In this document: positions 8,900-17,565 of the stretch, piece after piece
Numbering within the stretch: position 1 is the stretch's first letter
How the letters are laid out: the number at the start of each line of letters is the position of its first letter
NCBI GenBank assembly: GCA_052118065.1
Contig: JBQKHY010000004.1
Span: forward strand, 55,947 to 119,946
Direction of reading: 5' to 3'
Source: Ruminococcoides sp052118065
GTDB lineage: Bacteria > Bacillota > Clostridia > Oscillospirales > Acutalibacteraceae
Length of the DNA stretch: 64,000 nucleotides
Program-made: the position numbers and the translations under genes
The notes under the pieces: generated by a model
What the model was told of the DNA's origin: nothing
Database searches by the model: none
Seen by the model: only the letters and a program-made list of their open reading frames with translations

Positions 8900-10405
8900 T
8901 TAACTTATAGACTTATATTCTTTTGCTACTTCAAGGATTTTATCCTTAAGTTCATCGGAGAGAACTTTCTTTTCTTCAATTTCCTTACCGATTTCAGGAT
9001 GCTTAGTAGCAAAATAATCTAGCATATTCATCTGGAATGGCTTAATATCCTTAACATCAACATCAAGCATTAGCTTGTTTTCAGCAACAACAAGTGAAAT
9101 AACCTGTTGTGAAAGTGAAAGTGGATGACATAAAGGCTGCTTTAGCATTTCCATTAGGCCTTTACCAAACTGAAGTTGTTCCTTAGTTTCAGGATCCAGG
9201 TCTGATGAGAACTGTGTAAATACTTCCATTTCTCTGTACTGAGCAAGGTCAATACGAATAGAACCGGCAGCCTTCTTCATAGCCTTTGTCTGAGCAGCAC
9301 CACCAACACGGGAAACTGACAAACCAACATTAACAGCAGGACGCATACCTGAGTTAAATAGGTCACTTTCTAGGAAAATCTGACCATCAGTAATAGAAAT
9401 AACATTTGTAGGAATATAAGCTGAAACATCACCGGCTTGAGTTTCGATAATTGGTAGAGCAGTAATTGAACCACCACCAAGTTCATCTGAAAGTCTGGCT
9501 GATCTTTCAAGTAGTCTTGAATGTAGATAGAAAACATCACCCGGATAAGCTTCACGACCCGGAGATCTTTCAAGTAGAAGTGACATTGCTCTGTAAGCAA
9601 CAGCATGTTTACTTAAATCATCATATACAATAAGTACATCCTTGCCCTGATACATAAAGTATTCAGCAAGTGAAGTACCTGAGTATGGAGCAATATACTG
9701 AACAGGAGCAGGGTCTGATGCAGTAGCTGAAAGGACTATTGAATAATCCATTGCACCATTCTTTTCAAGTGTGTTAACAATTCTGGCAACTGTTGATGCC
9801 TTTTGACCGATTGCAACATAGATACAAATTACACCGTTGCCCTTTTGGTTTAGGATAGCATCAGTGGCAATAGAAGTTTTACCTGTCTGTCTATCGCCGA
9901 TAATAAGTTCACGCTGACCTCTACCGATTGGGAACATTGAGTCGATTGATAGGATACCTGTTGCCATAGGTGTGTCAACTGATTTTCTCTGTACAATTGA
10001 AGGTGCTGCACATTCGATTGGACGGTAATCGGATTCTTTAATTTCACCTTTACCGTCAATAGGAGCACCTAGGGCATTTACAACTCTACCTAGGAAGTTA
10101 TCACCAACAGGGATACCGGCCTTTTTGTGAGTTCTTGAAACCTTAGTACCTTCATGGATACCACGGTCTTTGTCAAAAAGGATAACACCGATTTCGTTAG
10201 CACGAATATCCTGTACCATACCTTTTGCACCATTTTCAAATACAACGATTTCACCGTACATAGCAGCATCAATGCCGTATACACGAGCAATACCGTCACC
10301 TAGAGAGATAACTGTACCGGTTTCTTTCTCTCCATTATCAAAATCAAAATTTTCAATTTCACTTTTTAGTATTGAAATAATTTCATCTGATCTGATTGCG
10401 CTCAT
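8900..10405 (-). CDS. atpA: F1 ATP synthase alpha subunit
   Basis: Non-catalytic nucleotide-binding subunit of F1, 501 residues as usual. The P-loop GDRQTGKT is at 170-177, and the family sequences GRGQRELIIGDRQTGKT and LLLERSPGREAYPGDVFY are present. GGAGGTAAACTCGA precedes the ATG. It follows atpH by 6 nt, which implies tight coupling. Confidence 0.97.
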   Translation of the reverse strand: MSAIRSDEIISILKSEIENFDFDNGEKETGTVISLGDGIARVYGIDAAMYGEIVVFENGAKGMVQDIRANEIGVILFDKDRGIHEGTKVSRTHKKAGIPVGDNFLGRVVNALGAPIDGKGEIKESDYRPIECAAPSIVQRKSVDTPMATGILSIDSMFPIGRGQRELIIGDRQTGKTSIATDAILNQKGNGVICIYVAIGQKASTVARIVNTLEKNGAMDYSIVLSATASDPAPVQYIAPYSGTSLAEYFMYQGKDVLIVYDDLSKHAVAYRAMSLLLERSPGREAYPGDVFYLHSRLLERSARLSDELGGGSITALPIIETQAGDVSAYIPTNVISITDGQIFLESDLFNSGMRPAVNVGLSVSRVGGAAQTKAMKKAAGSIRIDLAQYREMEVFTQFSSDLDPETKEQLQFGKGLMEMLKQPLCHPLSLSQQVISLVVAENKLMLDVDVKDIKPFQMNMLDYFATKHPEIGKEIEEKKVLSDELKDKILEVAKEYKSIS

Positions 10406-10411
10406 TCGAGT

Positions 10412-10915
10412 TTACCTCCAGACTAATTTACGATTTAATGCGTTAAGTTTATTCTTGAAACTTCTATCAAATTCATGACCGTTAGCTTCAATTATAAATC
10501 CACCGATAAGGTCAGGCTTTTCAATAAGTTCAAGTTCAACCTTACTGGCATTTAGCTTTTTCTTAACGAATGCTTTTAACTTTTCTTGCTGTTCCTCAGT
10601 TGGTCTTACAACATAATAAAGATGAGCAACAACAATTTTGTTCTCTTTATTGTACCAATTATGATACTCTTTAAAAATATCATTAATAGATGTCATTCTG
10701 CCATTTTTGGAAACTACCTTGATAAAATTACAAATATCTTTTGGAAAAATCTTATCAATAATTTCATACTTTTTCTTTGGCATAATTACCGGAGAGCAAA
10801 GAACTTTCATAAGTTCCTTGCTTTCGGCAAAAGTATCTTCAGCAATACTAATAGAGTCAGCACTAACATTTAACTGGTACAACACCTTAGCATAGTTACT
10901 AACTGTTGTAGTCAT
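10412..10915 (-). CDS. atpH: ATP synthase delta subunit
   Basis: Stator subunit (OSCP homologue) that joins the b subunits to the top of F1. It has 167 residues with the expected helical N-domain (VSNYAKVLYQLNV at the start) and the C-terminal sequence KPDLIGGFIIEANGHEFDRSFKNKLNAL, typical of the family. Its ATG overlaps the atpF stop in TAATG, and GAGGAGG lies inside the end of atpF, so the two are translationally coupled. Confidence 0.93.
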   Translation of the reverse strand: MTTTVSNYAKVLYQLNVSADSISIAEDTFAESKELMKVLCSPVIMPKKKYEIIDKIFPKDICNFIKVVSKNGRMTSINDIFKEYHNWYNKENKIVVAHLYYVVRPTEEQQEKLKAFVKKKLNASKVELELIEKPDLIGGFIIEANGHEFDRSFKNKLNALNRKLVWR

Positions 10916-11394
10916 TACTTGTCCTCCTCACCTAAAAACTCATCATAGGAAGAAGTATCTGAACTGCTTGACTGTTCCTTAACAACCTTTGTTGCTGCTA
11001 CAAGAGCAAGACCTGCAATTTCACTTTCAAGTTTGCTCATTGTCTTATCATATTCAAGCTGAGCATTCTTTTGTGCTTTATCAACAATTTCTTTTGCCTG
11101 ATCATTGGCAGAAGCAATAATATTGTTTTTCTGAAGTTCGGCTGTCTTTTTAGCTTCCTTAGTAATTTCAGCTGCTTTATCCTGAGCAGCCTGTACATTA
11201 CCTTCGTACTCAGCCTTTAGTTTATTAGCAGCCTTCTTTGTTTCGGCTGCATTGTTTAGGTCATCCTGAATCATCTTTTCTCTCTGGTCCATAACCTTTT
11301 TGATAGGCTTTAGAAGGAAGAACTTAATAATACAGAAGAACACTAATAGGTTAATAACTGTGAATAAAATATTCCATGGATCTAAATTTAGCAT
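10915..11394 (-). CDS. atpF: ATP synthase b subunit
   Basis: Peripheral-stalk subunit of 159 residues. A single N-terminal membrane helix (about 8-30, NILFTVINLLVFFCIIKFFLL) is followed by KPIKKVMDQREKMIQDDL and a long charged, alanine-rich coiled coil (AETKKAANKLKAEYEGNVQ and onward). The C-terminus is unusually acidic and serine-rich (SSSSDTSSYDEFLGEEDK). GGTGGGAT precedes the ATG. It sits between the multi-hairpin atpE and atpH. Confidence 0.94.
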   Translation of the reverse strand: MLNLDPWNILFTVINLLVFFCIIKFFLLKPIKKVMDQREKMIQDDLNNAAETKKAANKLKAEYEGNVQAAQDKAAEITKEAKKTAELQKNNIIASANDQAKEIVDKAQKNAQLEYDKTMSKLESEIAGLALVAATKVVKEQSSSSDTSSYDEFLGEEDK

Positions 11395-11411
11395 TATTTA
11401 TCCCACCTACC

Positions 11412-12575
11412 TTAGAATAGTAGAATAACAAGAAGACCAACAACAAATCCGTAGATAGCTGTTGCTTCTGCAAGTGCTGAACCAAGAAGTAATAGCTTTG
11501 AGATTTTGCCATCTGCTTCAGGTTGACGAGCAACTGACTGAGAAGCCTTTGATGTAGCAACACCGATACCGGCACCTGCACCAAGACCTGTAAGTACGGC
11601 AATACCTGCACCCATTGCGATAGTTGGATCACTGTTACCAGGTAGAAGTAGGATAATTAGTAGACCTACAACGAAACCGTAAATAGCAGTTGCTTCTGCA
11701 AGAGCTGAACCTAGAAGTAATAGCTTTGAAATCTTACCGTCAGCTTCAGGCTGATGAGAAACTGCTTCACAAGCCTTAGCAGTAGCAATACCGATACCAA
11801 CACCGGCACCAAGACCACCAAGAACTGCAAGACCTGCACCGATACCTGTATAAGATACAAGGCCTTTGCCTAGTTCTGCATTATCAGGAAGAAGTAGGAT
11901 AATTAGTAGACCTACAACGAAACCGTAAATAGCAGTAGCTTCTGCTAAAGCTGAACCTAGAAGTAATAGCTTTGAAATCTTACCGTCAGCTTCAGGCATA
12001 CGACCAACTGCTTCACAAGCCTTTGATGTTGCAAGACCGATACCTACACCGGCACCTGCACCTGTTAGAACTGCAAGACCTGCACCGATTGCAAGTTGAG
12101 ATACATACTGACTTGAGTTATCAGGTAGAAGTAGGATAATCAGTAGACCTACAACGAAACCATAAATAGCTGTTGCTTCTGCAAGGGCTGAACCTAGAAG
12201 TAATAGCTTTGAAATTTTACCGTCTTCTTCAGGTGCTCTGGCAACAGACTCACAAGCCTTTGCAGTAGCAAGACCGATACCAACACCGGCACCAACACCT
12301 GTTAGAACTGCAACACCTGCACCAACTGCAATACCCGGGGTTGCACTTGAATCTTTTAATAATAGAATAATAAGCAAACCAACAACGAAACCGTAGATAG
12401 CTGTTGCTTCTGCAAGAGCTGAACCTAGAAGTAGAAGTTTGCTAATGTTACCGTCTGCCTCAGGCTGACGAGCAACTGCTTCAGTAGCCTTGGATGTAGC
12501 ATAGCCGATACCGATACCGGCACCAAGACCGGTGAATACTGCTATACCTGCACCAATTGCAAGTAATGTCAACAT
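11412..12575 (-). CDS. atpE: ATP synthase c subunit, five fused hairpins
   Basis: Rotor-ring proteolipid of Fo. A normal bacterial c subunit is one helical hairpin of about 80 residues; this frame encodes 387 residues with five tandem hairpins, hence ten membrane helices. Each unit has a glycine-rich helix 1 (GAGxGIGxA), a polar loop and the helix 2 block SKLLLLGSALAEATAIYGF. The ion-binding glutamate is kept in all five (Glu 56, 133, 212, 294, 370). Loops read RQP, RAP, RMP, HQP and RQP. The units are joined by short polar linkers such as PDNSSQYVSQ and PDNAELGKGLVSYTG. No stop or frameshift interrupts the frame. The GTG at 12584 is part of the Shine-Dalgarno AAGGAGTG; ATG at 12575 is correctly spaced. 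No separate single-hairpin atpE exists in the operon, so this must form the ring here. Confidence 0.93.
   Translation of the reverse strand: MLTLLAIGAGIAVFTGLGAGIGIGYATSKATEAVARQPEADGNISKLLLLGSALAEATAIYGFVVGLLIILLLKDSSATPGIAVGAGVAVLTGVGAGVGIGLATAKACESVARAPEEDGKISKLLLLGSALAEATAIYGFVVGLLIILLLPDNSSQYVSQLAIGAGLAVLTGAGAGVGIGLATSKACEAVGRMPEADGKISKLLLLGSALAEATAIYGFVVGLLIILLLPDNAELGKGLVSYTGIGAGLAVLGGLGAGVGIGIATAKACEAVSHQPEADGKISKLLLLGSALAEATAIYGFVVGLLIILLLPGNSDPTIAMGAGIAVLTGLGAGAGIGVATSKASQSVARQPEADGKISKLLLLGSALAEATAIYGFVVGLLVILLF
11412..12575 (-). repeat. Five tandem c-subunit coding repeats
   Basis: The coding sequence is a tandem array of five units of about 230-245 bp, with unit spacing of 77, 79, 82 and 76 codons between glutamates. 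The three inner units are close to identical in the helix 2 stretch at nucleotide level (for example around 11651, 11890 and 12130). The two outer units differ at more synonymous positions. Confidence 0.9.
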
Positions 12576-12606
12576 AGTGAACACTCCTTAATATGTTAAT
12601 TAATAA

Positions 12607-13299
12607 TTATTCTGTTTCTATACCTTCCTTGATAAACAAAGATGTCAAGAATACAAATACATAGGCTTGAATCAAGCCATCAAAAAAGTCAAAGTATAGA
12701 CTAAATGCTACCGGTACAACAACTGGAACAACACATTCGATAAGTGTCATAACAACAAAAGCACCCAGAACATTACCAAATAGTCGCATACAAAGTGAAA
12801 GTGGTCTTATTCCAATTTCCAGAATGTTAAAGGGCAACATAATCGGTGTTGGCTCCATAAAACTCTTAAGAAACTTTTTCGGACGCTTCTTAACCAAAGC
12901 TGCACCTTCAATTAGGATAATACTCATAAGAGCCAAGGCAATGGTAACTGCCAAGTCCTTTGTCGGTGACTTAAAGCCAAAAATACCTATGATATTACTA
13001 AATCCTATATAAATAAGAACAGATATTAAGTAAGGTACATAAGCTGAGCCTTCCTCTCCAACCATTCCACCAACAAATTTATAGAGCCAGTTTACACAGA
13101 ACTCTAAGAAAACTTGTTTTCTGCTAGGATTTTTCACCCTAAGATTTCTTACAAGAATAAGACATAATGCAAGGAATACTGCCATTATAATCCAAGTGAC
13201 AACAACCGACTCATAAACTTTGATACCACCAAAGATGGGGATTGTAAACACAGGTTCACAGGTCATTTCCTTTTGGATTTCTTCTGCAATATTGCCCAT
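12607..13299 (-). CDS. atpB: ATP synthase a subunit
   Basis: Membrane stator subunit that forms the ion half-channels against the c-ring. It has 230 residues with the start used here and about five to six membrane helices. The essential arginine is Arg172 in PLSLCMRLFGN. The longest frame begins at 13344, but GGAGGAGG lies just upstream of ATG 13299, so I take that start. It is the first gene of the operon; no atpI is seen. It is followed by the five-hairpin atpE after 31 nt. Confidence 0.94.
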   Translation of the reverse strand: MGNIAEEIQKEMTCEPVFTIPIFGGIKVYESVVVTWIIMAVFLALCLILVRNLRVKNPSRKQVFLEFCVNWLYKFVGGMVGEEGSAYVPYLISVLIYIGFSNIIGIFGFKSPTKDLAVTIALALMSIILIEGAALVKKRPKKFLKSFMEPTPIMLPFNILEIGIRPLSLCMRLFGNVLGAFVVMTLIECVVPVVVPVAFSLYFDFFDGLIQAYVFVFLTSLFIKEGIETE

Positions 13300-13382
13300 A
13301 ATGTCGCCTCCTCCTCCATATAAAATTGTTTGGTTACGGTTCACTACAAAATATAGTGTGCCAATAATCTTATAACACCCAT

Positions 13383-13411
13383 ATTATCCGACTTTTGATT
13401 TAAAATGTCAA
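13383..13411 (-). promoter_or_regulatory. Promoter of the atp operon
   Basis: On the minus strand TTGACA (13406-13411), 17 nt, GATAAT (13383-13388). It would start transcription about 75 nt upstream of atpB. Confidence 0.75.
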
Positions 13412-13471
13412 TGTTTTAACAGACTTTTTGTAAAAAACTACAAAAAAATCAATAAACATTAATACATTTTG

Positions 13472-13509
13472 TGTTTTTGCAAGTGATTGTAATCTGTATT
13501 GCAAAAACA
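13472..13509. repeat. Inverted repeat upstream of the atp promoter
   Basis: TGTTTTTGCAA and TTGCAAAAACA form perfect 11-bp arms around a 16-nt spacer. A third TTTTGCAA lies near 13547. The rest of the 480-bp gap between atpB and the aldo/keto reductase is AT-rich with no other feature apart from the promoter and terminator listed. It may be a regulator site; the binder is unknown. Confidence 0.5.
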
Positions 13510-13734
13510 ATATTACAATATATTAATATAACGATAATTTGTATCTGTTTTGCAATATAATAAAGTATCACTTTCATATCTAGAATTTTAACTTGTAAAT
13601 AATTTCCATCTTTTTGTGGGTAATATTCAACAAAGTCAGCTTTTATGGGGATTATTTTACTTTATTTTAGTTTCTGTTTAGTAAATTTTTTCTTATCGTA
13701 TATATTGTATTATTACTTTATAGAATAATAAAGA

Positions 13735-13761
13735 AAACCGATACTGAAAAAGCATCGGTTT
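13735..13761 (-). terminator. Terminator of the aldo/keto reductase gene
   Basis: An 8-bp stem AAACCGAT / ATCGGTTT is followed on the minus strand by TTCTTTATT. Confidence 0.75.
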
Positions 13762-13780
13762 AGTTCTATTATGTATTTTA

Positions 13781-14911
13781 TTATTTAATTAATTCAGGAA
13801 GTTTGTGCATCCAATGACTAATATTAATATGTTGTGGGCAAATTGACTCACACCATTTGCAATTTATACAATCAGTTGCACTGCCACCTACCAAGGCAAC
13901 ACTGCCATCATAAAACTCTTTTGCAACCTTTACGCTGTTGTGAATACCAATCTTGTTAATAGCTTCAAGATTTCTAGGTATCATAACATGTTGAGGGCAA
14001 CGGTTACACTTATAACAACCATTACAATGAATCATTCTTGAATTAATATAGGTTTGCTGAGCTTTCTTAATAGCCATAATACGCTTACCGCTAAGCATAC
14101 CGATTGAAGAAACCTTTGCATATTCAAGGTTCTGATTAATATGCTCAAAGCTACCCATATCAGAAAGCACGCAACTGACACCTTCTTTATCCCAAAGGTA
14201 CTGCATAGCAATTTCTACAGGTTTAGCACAAATCTCATCAAATACAATTTGTGTTGACTTAGGCACATTGGCAAGATAACCACTTCTAAGAGGTTCCATA
14301 ATATTAACTGCCATTCCCTTTTTCTTGGCATATTCAAGGCCTCTTAAACCTGCTTGATACTCTTCATCAATATAGTTAAGGTGAATTTGGCAAAAGTCCC
14401 AATGTTCCCAATAATCACAAATCCACTTAAACATATCAAAATCATCATTAAATGAAAAACCAATATAACGAATTCTACCGTCACGCTTTGCCTTATAAAG
14501 ATGTTCAAGTACATTATACTTTAGGACTTTGTTGTCCCAGAAATTAGCGTCAAGTGAATGAAGCATATAAAAATCAATTTGATTTACATTCATTCTTCTC
14601 ATTTGTTCAGCTAAAATTCTGTCAAAATCATATTCGTTATTGTATTCCCATACAGGAGCTTTTGAAGCTAAATAAACCTTACTTCTGTAACCGTTCTTAA
14701 GGGCTTTACCTGTAACAATTTCAGCCTGTCCATCCTGATAGGAATAAGCAGTATCTATATAATTAACACCATTATCAATGGCATATCTTATTAATTCAAT
14801 AGACCTTTCTTGGTCGATAGTGTTGGAATTAGGAAACATAGGAAGTCGCATTGTACCAAAACCCAATGCAGAAACCTTTATACCTGTGTTTCCAAAATTT
14901 CTATACTGCAC
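13781..14911 (-). CDS. Aldo/keto reductase with C-terminal 4Fe-4S ferredoxin-like tail
   Basis: A cytosolic oxidoreductase of 376 residues. The N-terminal TIM barrel shows the aldo/keto reductase tetrad: Asp53 and Tyr56 in DTAYSYQDG, Lys84 in LASKAPVWE and His in YMLHSLD. The C-terminal part has two cysteine clusters, HCNGCYKCNRCPQHV and CINCKWCESICPQHI, matching the 4Fe-4S dicluster extension found in many clostridial members. The substrate is unknown. I chose a GTG start at 14911 because GGAGG lies 7 nt upstream; the ATG codons further upstream lack a ribosome-binding site. It stands alone with its own terminator. Confidence 0.88.
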   Translation of the reverse strand: MQYRNFGNTGIKVSALGFGTMRLPMFPNSNTIDQERSIELIRYAIDNGVNYIDTAYSYQDGQAEIVTGKALKNGYRSKVYLASKAPVWEYNNEYDFDRILAEQMRRMNVNQIDFYMLHSLDANFWDNKVLKYNVLEHLYKAKRDGRIRYIGFSFNDDFDMFKWICDYWEHWDFCQIHLNYIDEEYQAGLRGLEYAKKKGMAVNIMEPLRSGYLANVPKSTQIVFDEICAKPVEIAMQYLWDKEGVSCVLSDMGSFEHINQNLEYAKVSSIGMLSGKRIMAIKKAQQTYINSRMIHCNGCYKCNRCPQHVMIPRNLEAINKIGIHNSVKVAKEFYDGSVALVGGSATDCINCKWCESICPQHINISHWMHKLPELIK

Positions 14912-14987
14912 CTCAACACCTCCACATTTAAACATACCATAATATGATACCACAATATTTAGTGTAATACAAGGTTCATTTTTGACA

Positions 14988-15809
14988 TTATTTAGTTATA
15001 TGTACATCTAATTGATTGTATGGAATTGCTATATTGTTACGGTCAAGCGCTGTTTTCATACTTTCAATCATATCATGATATACATCCCAATAATCTTCTG
15101 TTTTAACCCAAACTTTTACCAACATATCAAGTGAACTGTCACCTAATGCATTTAGTCTTACAAAAGGCATTTCTTCATCTGTGATAACCTTATCATTAGA
15201 TAAAGCAACATCCATTAAAACTTTTTTCACTTCTTCAATATCTGCGTTATAATCAACAGGTACATGGAAATCCAGTCTTCTCTTGTCCTCTGCTGTAAAG
15301 TTTACAACTTCTTTTGAAGAAATAGCACTGTTAGGAATCATAATATATCTATTGTCGGCAGTAAGTACCTTTGTGTGCATTAAATCAATTTGAAGTACGG
15401 TACATCTTTCACCATTGATTTCAATTACATCATCAGTTACAAAAGGCTTTGAAAAAAGTAGGATAATACCACAAGCAATGTTGGATAAACTGTCCTTTAA
15501 AGCCAAGGCTATTGCAGCAGCACCTGCTGAGAAGAATGCAACTAGACCTGTTGTTGAAATACCGATATAAGATAATGCACTCATTACAATTACAACATAA
15601 CAAGCAATTCTGATTGCGTTTATAAGAAACTTTGAAAGTGAATAATCTATATTAGCCTTATCAAGACCTTTTCTAACTACTTTTGTAAAGGCTTTTGTTG
15701 CAAAATAACCACCTACCAAAATGATTATCATTATTAACAAGCCTTCCCAATTAAAGTTTTCAAAAAATCTTGAAATCACTTTCCAAGCATGAGTAAAAAA
15801 CTTTTCCAT
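14988..15809 (-). CDS. mscS: Small-conductance mechanosensitive channel (MscS family)
   Basis: Homoheptameric channel of the cytoplasmic membrane that releases solutes on hypo-osmotic shock. It has 273 residues, near the length of E. coli MscS. Three membrane helices are predicted, the third being the glycine/alanine-rich pore helix FFSAGAAAIALALKDSLSNIACGI, followed by the beta domain with KPFVTDDVIEING and PNSAISSKEVVNF. It is 12 nt downstream of a 65-residue gene and so probably on the same transcript. Confidence 0.92.
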   Translation of the reverse strand: MEKFFTHAWKVISRFFENFNWEGLLIMIIILVGGYFATKAFTKVVRKGLDKANIDYSLSKFLINAIRIACYVVIVMSALSYIGISTTGLVAFFSAGAAAIALALKDSLSNIACGIILLFSKPFVTDDVIEINGERCTVLQIDLMHTKVLTADNRYIMIPNSAISSKEVVNFTAEDKRRLDFHVPVDYNADIEEVKKVLMDVALSNDKVITDEEMPFVRLNALGDSSLDMLVKVWVKTEDYWDVYHDMIESMKTALDRNNIAIPYNQLDVHITK

Positions 15810-15821
15810 TGCAAAATCTCC

Positions 15822-16019
15822 TTACTTTACCATTCCGCTACGAAATTCCATATTTATTTGTGCAATTTCTTTTTCACCATCAATATATGGCTGATACATA
15901 GCCATTGCATCAAATCCTACAGAACCTTCACAACTGTCTTCGTTATAAGCTAAAGAAGTTCTAATAATTTCAATTCTTTCTTCTCTTGTTGTATCAGCAA
16001 TTTTAATTGACTTATACAT
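15822..16019 (-). CDS. Small conserved protein, possibly VbhA-antitoxin-like
   Basis: A 65-residue acidic protein beginning MYKSIKIADTTREERIEIIR. Its layout, a helical start, a loop with G and F, then a YxxYIDGEKEI segment, resembles the VbhA antitoxin fold, but the match is weak and no Fic-type toxin is present next to it. It lies 12 nt upstream of mscS on the same strand. The ribosome-binding site is weak (CCGGAA). I regard it as a real gene of unknown function; the VbhA suggestion is inference. Confidence 0.5.
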   Translation of the reverse strand: MYKSIKIADTTREERIEIIRTSLAYNEDSCEGSVGFDAMAMYQPYIDGEKEIAQINMEFRSGMVK

Positions 16020-16057
16020 TTTAATTCCGGCTTTCTAAATATAATATATAAAAAGAA

Positions 16058-17347
16058 TTATACAATTTCAGTATCTCTACCATTTACATCAATGTCATAC
16101 TTTCTGCCATTGTATTTAAATGAGAAGTGATGAGGGTTATCATCAGTATTAACACATACTACTGTTGTTTCACCGTTAAAGTTACGAGCAAATGCCCAAT
16201 ACAAACATTCATTACTAATCTGAACATAATCACCATACTTTAGAGGAACACTATTCTTGCGAATTTCTGCTAACTTCTTAATATGGTCCACAAGTTCTTG
16301 ATTTTCAATAGGAATATTATCCACATCAATAGTAGGTCTTAGTTCAATATCACCACCATCGTTTTTGTGACCCTTTATTCCCCATTCACTACCATAATAA
16401 ATTGATGGTACACCCGGTAAAGTATAAAGAATTGAATAAACATTAAACAAATCCTTAGGGTCATTGATTAATGATGCAACTCTGTTAACATCATGGTTAT
16501 CAACAAAGTTATAAAGTAACTTACCTTTGTATAGTCCCCATTCATTGTTAAATTCTCTGTTTACATTGTAGCCAATATCACAAAGGTTCTTTGAATTTAA
16601 GCTATTGTAAATACCGTTAAACAGTGAATAATTAGTAACTGAGTCAAGTAAATCAGGTTGTAACCATCTTGTGTATTCACCGTTGATGATTTCACCCATT
16701 AGCCAGAAGTCACTTTTCTTTGCAGTTGTTCTCTGCTTTAGCTCACAGAAGAACTGTAAATCAATACAATCTGCTGCATCAAGTCTGATGCCGTCAATAT
16801 CCCATTCATCAATCCACATTTCTACTGCATCAAGTAGGTGGTTTCTAACATCAGGGTTCTGCATATTAAGTTTAACAAGTAGTTCATGACCTTCCCAACT
16901 ATCATAATGGAAACCATCATTATAACTATTGTTACAATCAAATCTTAAACCACTAAACCAAGAACAATACTGAGAACCTTCTCTATGCTTTCTTACATCT
17001 TCAAAAGCAAAGAAATTTCTGCCTACATGGTTAAACACACCATCAAGAACAATCTTAATATCATTCTTCTTTAGTTCCTGTGCAACCTTCTTAAAATCTT
17101 CATTTGTACCGAGTCTGGTGTCAATTCTTCTATAATCGGTTGTATCGTAACCATGAGTTGCACTTTGGAAAATAGGTCCAATATACAGGGCATTAATTCC
17201 TATATACTTCATATGAGGAATATAGTCAATTAACTTTAAAATTTTGTGGGACTCATTATCTCCACCTTTATTTTCCATATCACATCCGAAAAAACCTAAA
17301 GGATAAATGTGATAAAACATTGATTCATTAATCCATTTTGTTTCCAT
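16058..17347 (-). CDS. GH13-family alpha-amylase-type glycosidase, cytosolic
   Basis: Acts on alpha-1,4 glucans or maltodextrins. It has 429 residues and no signal peptide. The four GH13 regions are visible: DGVFNH (102-107), GIRLD with nucleophile Asp190, the acid Glu219 in MGEI, and FVDNHD with Asp286. The short length and the HIYPLGFFG start resemble cytosolic maltodextrin or cyclomaltodextrin hydrolases rather than secreted amylases. I chose ATG 17347 because GGGAGG lies just upstream, and because the promoter at 17379-17407 would overlap the longest frame. Exact specificity cannot be read from sequence. Confidence 0.88.
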   Translation of the reverse strand: METKWINESMFYHIYPLGFFGCDMENKGGDNESHKILKLIDYIPHMKYIGINALYIGPIFQSATHGYDTTDYRRIDTRLGTNEDFKKVAQELKKNDIKIVLDGVFNHVGRNFFAFEDVRKHREGSQYCSWFSGLRFDCNNSYNDGFHYDSWEGHELLVKLNMQNPDVRNHLLDAVEMWIDEWDIDGIRLDAADCIDLQFFCELKQRTTAKKSDFWLMGEIINGEYTRWLQPDLLDSVTNYSLFNGIYNSLNSKNLCDIGYNVNREFNNEWGLYKGKLLYNFVDNHDVNRVASLINDPKDLFNVYSILYTLPGVPSIYYGSEWGIKGHKNDGGDIELRPTIDVDNIPIENQELVDHIKKLAEIRKNSVPLKYGDYVQISNECLYWAFARNFNGETTVVCVNTDDNPHHFSFKYNGRKYDIDVNGRDTEIV

Positions 17348-17378
17348 AACAGTACCTCCCAGAAACATTCTATTATCC

Positions 17379-17407
17379 ATTTTAACGAATAAACACCTTA
17401 ATTGCAA
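17379..17407 (-). promoter_or_regulatory. Promoter of the GH13 gene
   Basis: On the minus strand TTGCAA (17402-17407), 17 nt, TAAAAT (17379-17384). It excludes the upstream in-frame start at 17410. Confidence 0.6.
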
Positions 17408-17496
17408 CAAAAGTTTGTAGAATAGGTATATATTTATTCAACATTAATATAATTTATGTTGATTATTTGTGTAAAACCGAAAATTTTTATTTCATA

Positions 17497-17525
17497 TTGA
17501 GTTAACAAAGCTTATGTGCTACAAT
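17497..17525 (+). promoter_or_regulatory. Promoter of the small lipoprotein gene
   Basis: TTGAGT (17497-17502), 17 nt, TACAAT (17520-17525), 40 nt upstream of the TTG start. Confidence 0.65.
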
Positions 17526-17565
17526 TAGAAAAGTGATGTTAGCAAATTACAAAGGAGGAATACAT

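Noticed and set aside
11412..12575. Sodium-specific c-ring
   Set aside because: The glutamine and serine ligands of the Ilyobacter-type site are absent in all five modules, so proton coupling is more likely.
15822..16019. Complete toxin-antitoxin pair at the VbhA-like small gene
   Set aside because: The neighbour is an MscS channel and no Fic or other toxin is adjacent.
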